Source: Sphingomonas desiccabilis
Lineage (GTDB): Bacteria > Pseudomonadota > Alphaproteobacteria > Sphingomonadales > Sphingomonadaceae
Direction of reading: 5' to 3'
Assembly (NCBI RefSeq): GCF_004135605.1
Contig: NZ_SDPT01000001.1
Coordinates: 434,001 to 498,000, forward strand
Length of the DNA: 64,000 nt
This document shows, piece after piece, positions 62,871 to 64,000 of this stretch. Numbering within the stretch: position 1 is the first letter of the stretch; the number at the start of each line of letters is the position of its first letter. The notes under the pieces were generated by a model. It was given only the letters and a program-made list of their open reading frames with translations, was not told the origin of the DNA and made no database searches. The position numbers and the translations under genes were made by a program.

Positions 62871-63350
62871 ATGGCGATGAGTGTTGGCGGCGACGGCTCC
62901 GAAGAAAAGCCGCTTTCGGACATCAATACGACGCCGCTCGTGGACGTGATGCTGGTGCTCCTGATCATCTTCCTGATCGCGGTGCCGGTGGTGGTCCAGT
63001 CGGTGGAACTGCAGCTTCCGAAGGTGGAGTTCGAGCCGACGACGACCAAGCCTGAGAACGTGTCGCTCTCCGTGCGCGGCTCCGGCAACAGCTGTGAGGT
63101 GTATTGGAACCTCACGCCGGTCAGCAGCGGGGAACTCCGCGAGCGCGCGGTCAAGAAGCTCGAGGACGAGGTCGCACGTCAGGGCGGCCCGAACGCCCCG
63201 GGCGTCGAGCTTCCCGAGGTTCACATCCGCGGTGACGTGAACACCCCGTACCGCTGCATCGGCGGCACCATCTACACGATGCAGTCGGCTGGCTTCGCCA
63301 AGGTCGGCTTCATCTCGGAGCCCGAGCCGGGCGGCACGCCCCGTCTCTGA
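62871..63350 (+). CDS. exbD: ExbD/TolR-family biopolymer transport protein 1
   Basis: The 159-residue protein has a cytoplasmic N-terminus, one TM (about 25-43) with the essential proton-binding aspartate in PLVDVMLVLLIIFLI, and a periplasmic TolR-like domain. A CEVYWN/YRCIGG pair of cysteines may form a disulfide. It is the first of two ExbD paralogues. Confidence 0.93.
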   Translation: MAMSVGGDGSEEKPLSDINTTPLVDVMLVLLIIFLIAVPVVVQSVELQLPKVEFEPTTTKPENVSLSVRGSGNSCEVYWNLTPVSSGELRERAVKKLEDEVARQGGPNAPGVELPEVHIRGDVNTPYRCIGGTIYTMQSAGFAKVGFISEPEPGGTPRL

Positions 63351-63378
63351 TGCCGGCGTTTTCGAGGAGTAGTCTCAC

Positions 63379-63804
63379 ATGGCAATGAGTGGCGGCCGCG
63401 ATGACGGCGAGCCGATGATGGAAATGAACACGACGCCGCTGATCGACGTCCTGCTCGTGCTCCTCATCATGTTCATCATCACCATCCCAATCCAGACGCA
63501 TGCGGTGAAGGTGGATCTGCCCCAGCCCGACGACCGCAATGTCGTGACGGTAGACCCGCAAAAGAACAAGATTGCGATCACGGCAGACGGCGTCGTCACC
63601 TGGAACGGTGCGACGGTCGACGAAGTGACGCTGCGTCAGTATCTCGACCAGACTGCGGCGATGTCGCCGGAGCCGGAACTCCACTTCCAGCCGGACGCGA
63701 ATGCGCGTTACGACGTGGTGGATGGCATTCTGTCGATCATCAAGCGGTCCAACGTGACCAAGCTTGGGTTCGTCGGCAACGAGCAGTACCGCAACGACTT
63801 CTGA
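63379..63804 (+). CDS. exbD: ExbD/TolR-family biopolymer transport protein 2
   Basis: The 141-residue paralogue has TTPLIDVLLVLLIMFIITIP with the conserved TM aspartate and a periplasmic domain ending VGNEQYRNDF. Two ExbD genes after one ExbB is common in xanthomonads and sphingomonads with many TonB-dependent receptors. It lies 28 bases downstream of the first exbD. Confidence 0.93.
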   Translation: MAMSGGRDDGEPMMEMNTTPLIDVLLVLLIMFIITIPIQTHAVKVDLPQPDDRNVVTVDPQKNKIAITADGVVTWNGATVDEVTLRQYLDQTAAMSPEPELHFQPDANARYDVVDGILSIIKRSNVTKLGFVGNEQYRNDF

Positions 63805-63837
63805 TCCGGCGCGCCGGACCAGCAAGCGATCGAGAAG

Positions 63838-63867
63838 CGCCCGCGCGGACCTCCGCGCGGGCGTTTT
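63838..63867 (+). terminator. Rho-independent terminator of the tonB operon
   Basis: CGCCCGCGCGG (63838-63848) pairs with CCGCGCGGGCG (63853-63863), loop ACCT, followed by TTTT. It lies 33 bases after the last stop codon. The remaining 130 bases to the window end show no gene that I can support. Confidence 0.9.
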
Positions 63868-64000
63868 GCTATCTGACGGGCCGCTGGACAGGCCTAGGCA
63901 CGGTTCGGTGCTGCGGGGAGGGAGCGGGGGTGGCCGGGACGCAGAGCCACCCTGAGGGGTGAGGAGCCGCCCCCCAGAGGCGAGGCGGCGCCGATGGGAA

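Noticed and set aside
63868..64000. Last 130 bases as the start of another gene
   Set aside because: No start codon with a ribosome-binding site and no recognisable protein; a GGGTGGC/GCCACCC pairing exists but it cannot be interpreted.

Overview
The window looks like a piece of a high-GC alphaproteobacterial chromosome, most likely a sphingomonad (Sphingomonas or a close relative). The basis is gene content and style: an SspB-type ClpXP adaptor, an ATP12 chaperone, a cysteine-less MucR/Ros regulator, a DUF2585 protein, a fused caa3 oxidase, dense packing with ATGA/GTGA stop-start overlaps, and short palindromic intergenic repeats. The genus is an inference from remembered family distributions; no 16S gene or other decisive marker is present.

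Layout. 1-2261 (minus): histidine operon hisB-yciI-hisH-hisA-hisF (hisF cut by the window edge). 2342-4970 (plus): sspB, fumC, a repeat-rich gap and two tiny related membrane proteins. 4985-7597: DUF2585 protein (minus), then gmk and an MHS/KgtP-type transporter (plus). 7751-11568 (minus): tightly overlapped crcB-rluC-HAD-small membrane protein-atp12, plus a lipoprotein gene. 11741-14942: a galM-glycosidase operon facing a FadR-type regulator across a palindromic operator. 15028-19238: DUF4336 protein, Crp/Fnr regulator, and ahpC-terminator-ahpF. 19392-24925 (minus): caa3-type oxidase operon (ctaC, fused ctaD-ctaE, small membrane protein, ctaG, triheme cytochrome c). 25067-29580 (minus): an alpha-amino-acid ester hydrolase-like enzyme and a glutathione-dependent formaldehyde detoxification operon. 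29723-33619: MpaB-family protein, NAD synthetase, L,D-transpeptidase-like protein.

33761-44414 (minus) is a 10.6-kb chemosensory operon of Wsp type: CheW, CheR with a C-terminal extension, CheW, MCP, CheA-REC, CheB. It ends in two histidine kinases with receiver domains rather than a WspR diguanylate cyclase. 44503-48963: alkB, mucR, a Gfo/Idh oxidoreductase, ada, a nicotinamidase-like hydrolase and tRNA-Arg(UCU). 49046-51676: yhhQ and purC-purS-purQ. 51880-55895: parC and a GGDEF-EAL protein. 55868-58791 (minus): CCA-adding-enzyme family protein, Nudix CoA pyrophosphatase, DUF1285 protein and, just upstream, a GNAT acetyltransferase. 58962-60118: folB with a pteridine-reductase-like SDR. 60141-61007: an exported protein of unknown function. 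61234-63804: tonB-exbB-exbD-exbD.

Most of the window is core chromosome; I see no integrase, transposase, phage or CRISPR. The observations I would look at again are: the unusual output end of the Wsp-like operon, including a degenerate receiver domain; a caa3 oxidase whose subunit I appears to lack the K-channel lysine and is encoded with a triheme cytochrome; two families of dispersed palindromic repeats confined to gene ends; hairpins placed between genes whose products are needed in unequal amounts (ahpC/ahpF, tonB/exbB/exbD); and the galM-glycosidase operator. Start codons were chosen by ribosome-binding sites and overlaps; alternatives are noted where the choice is weak.
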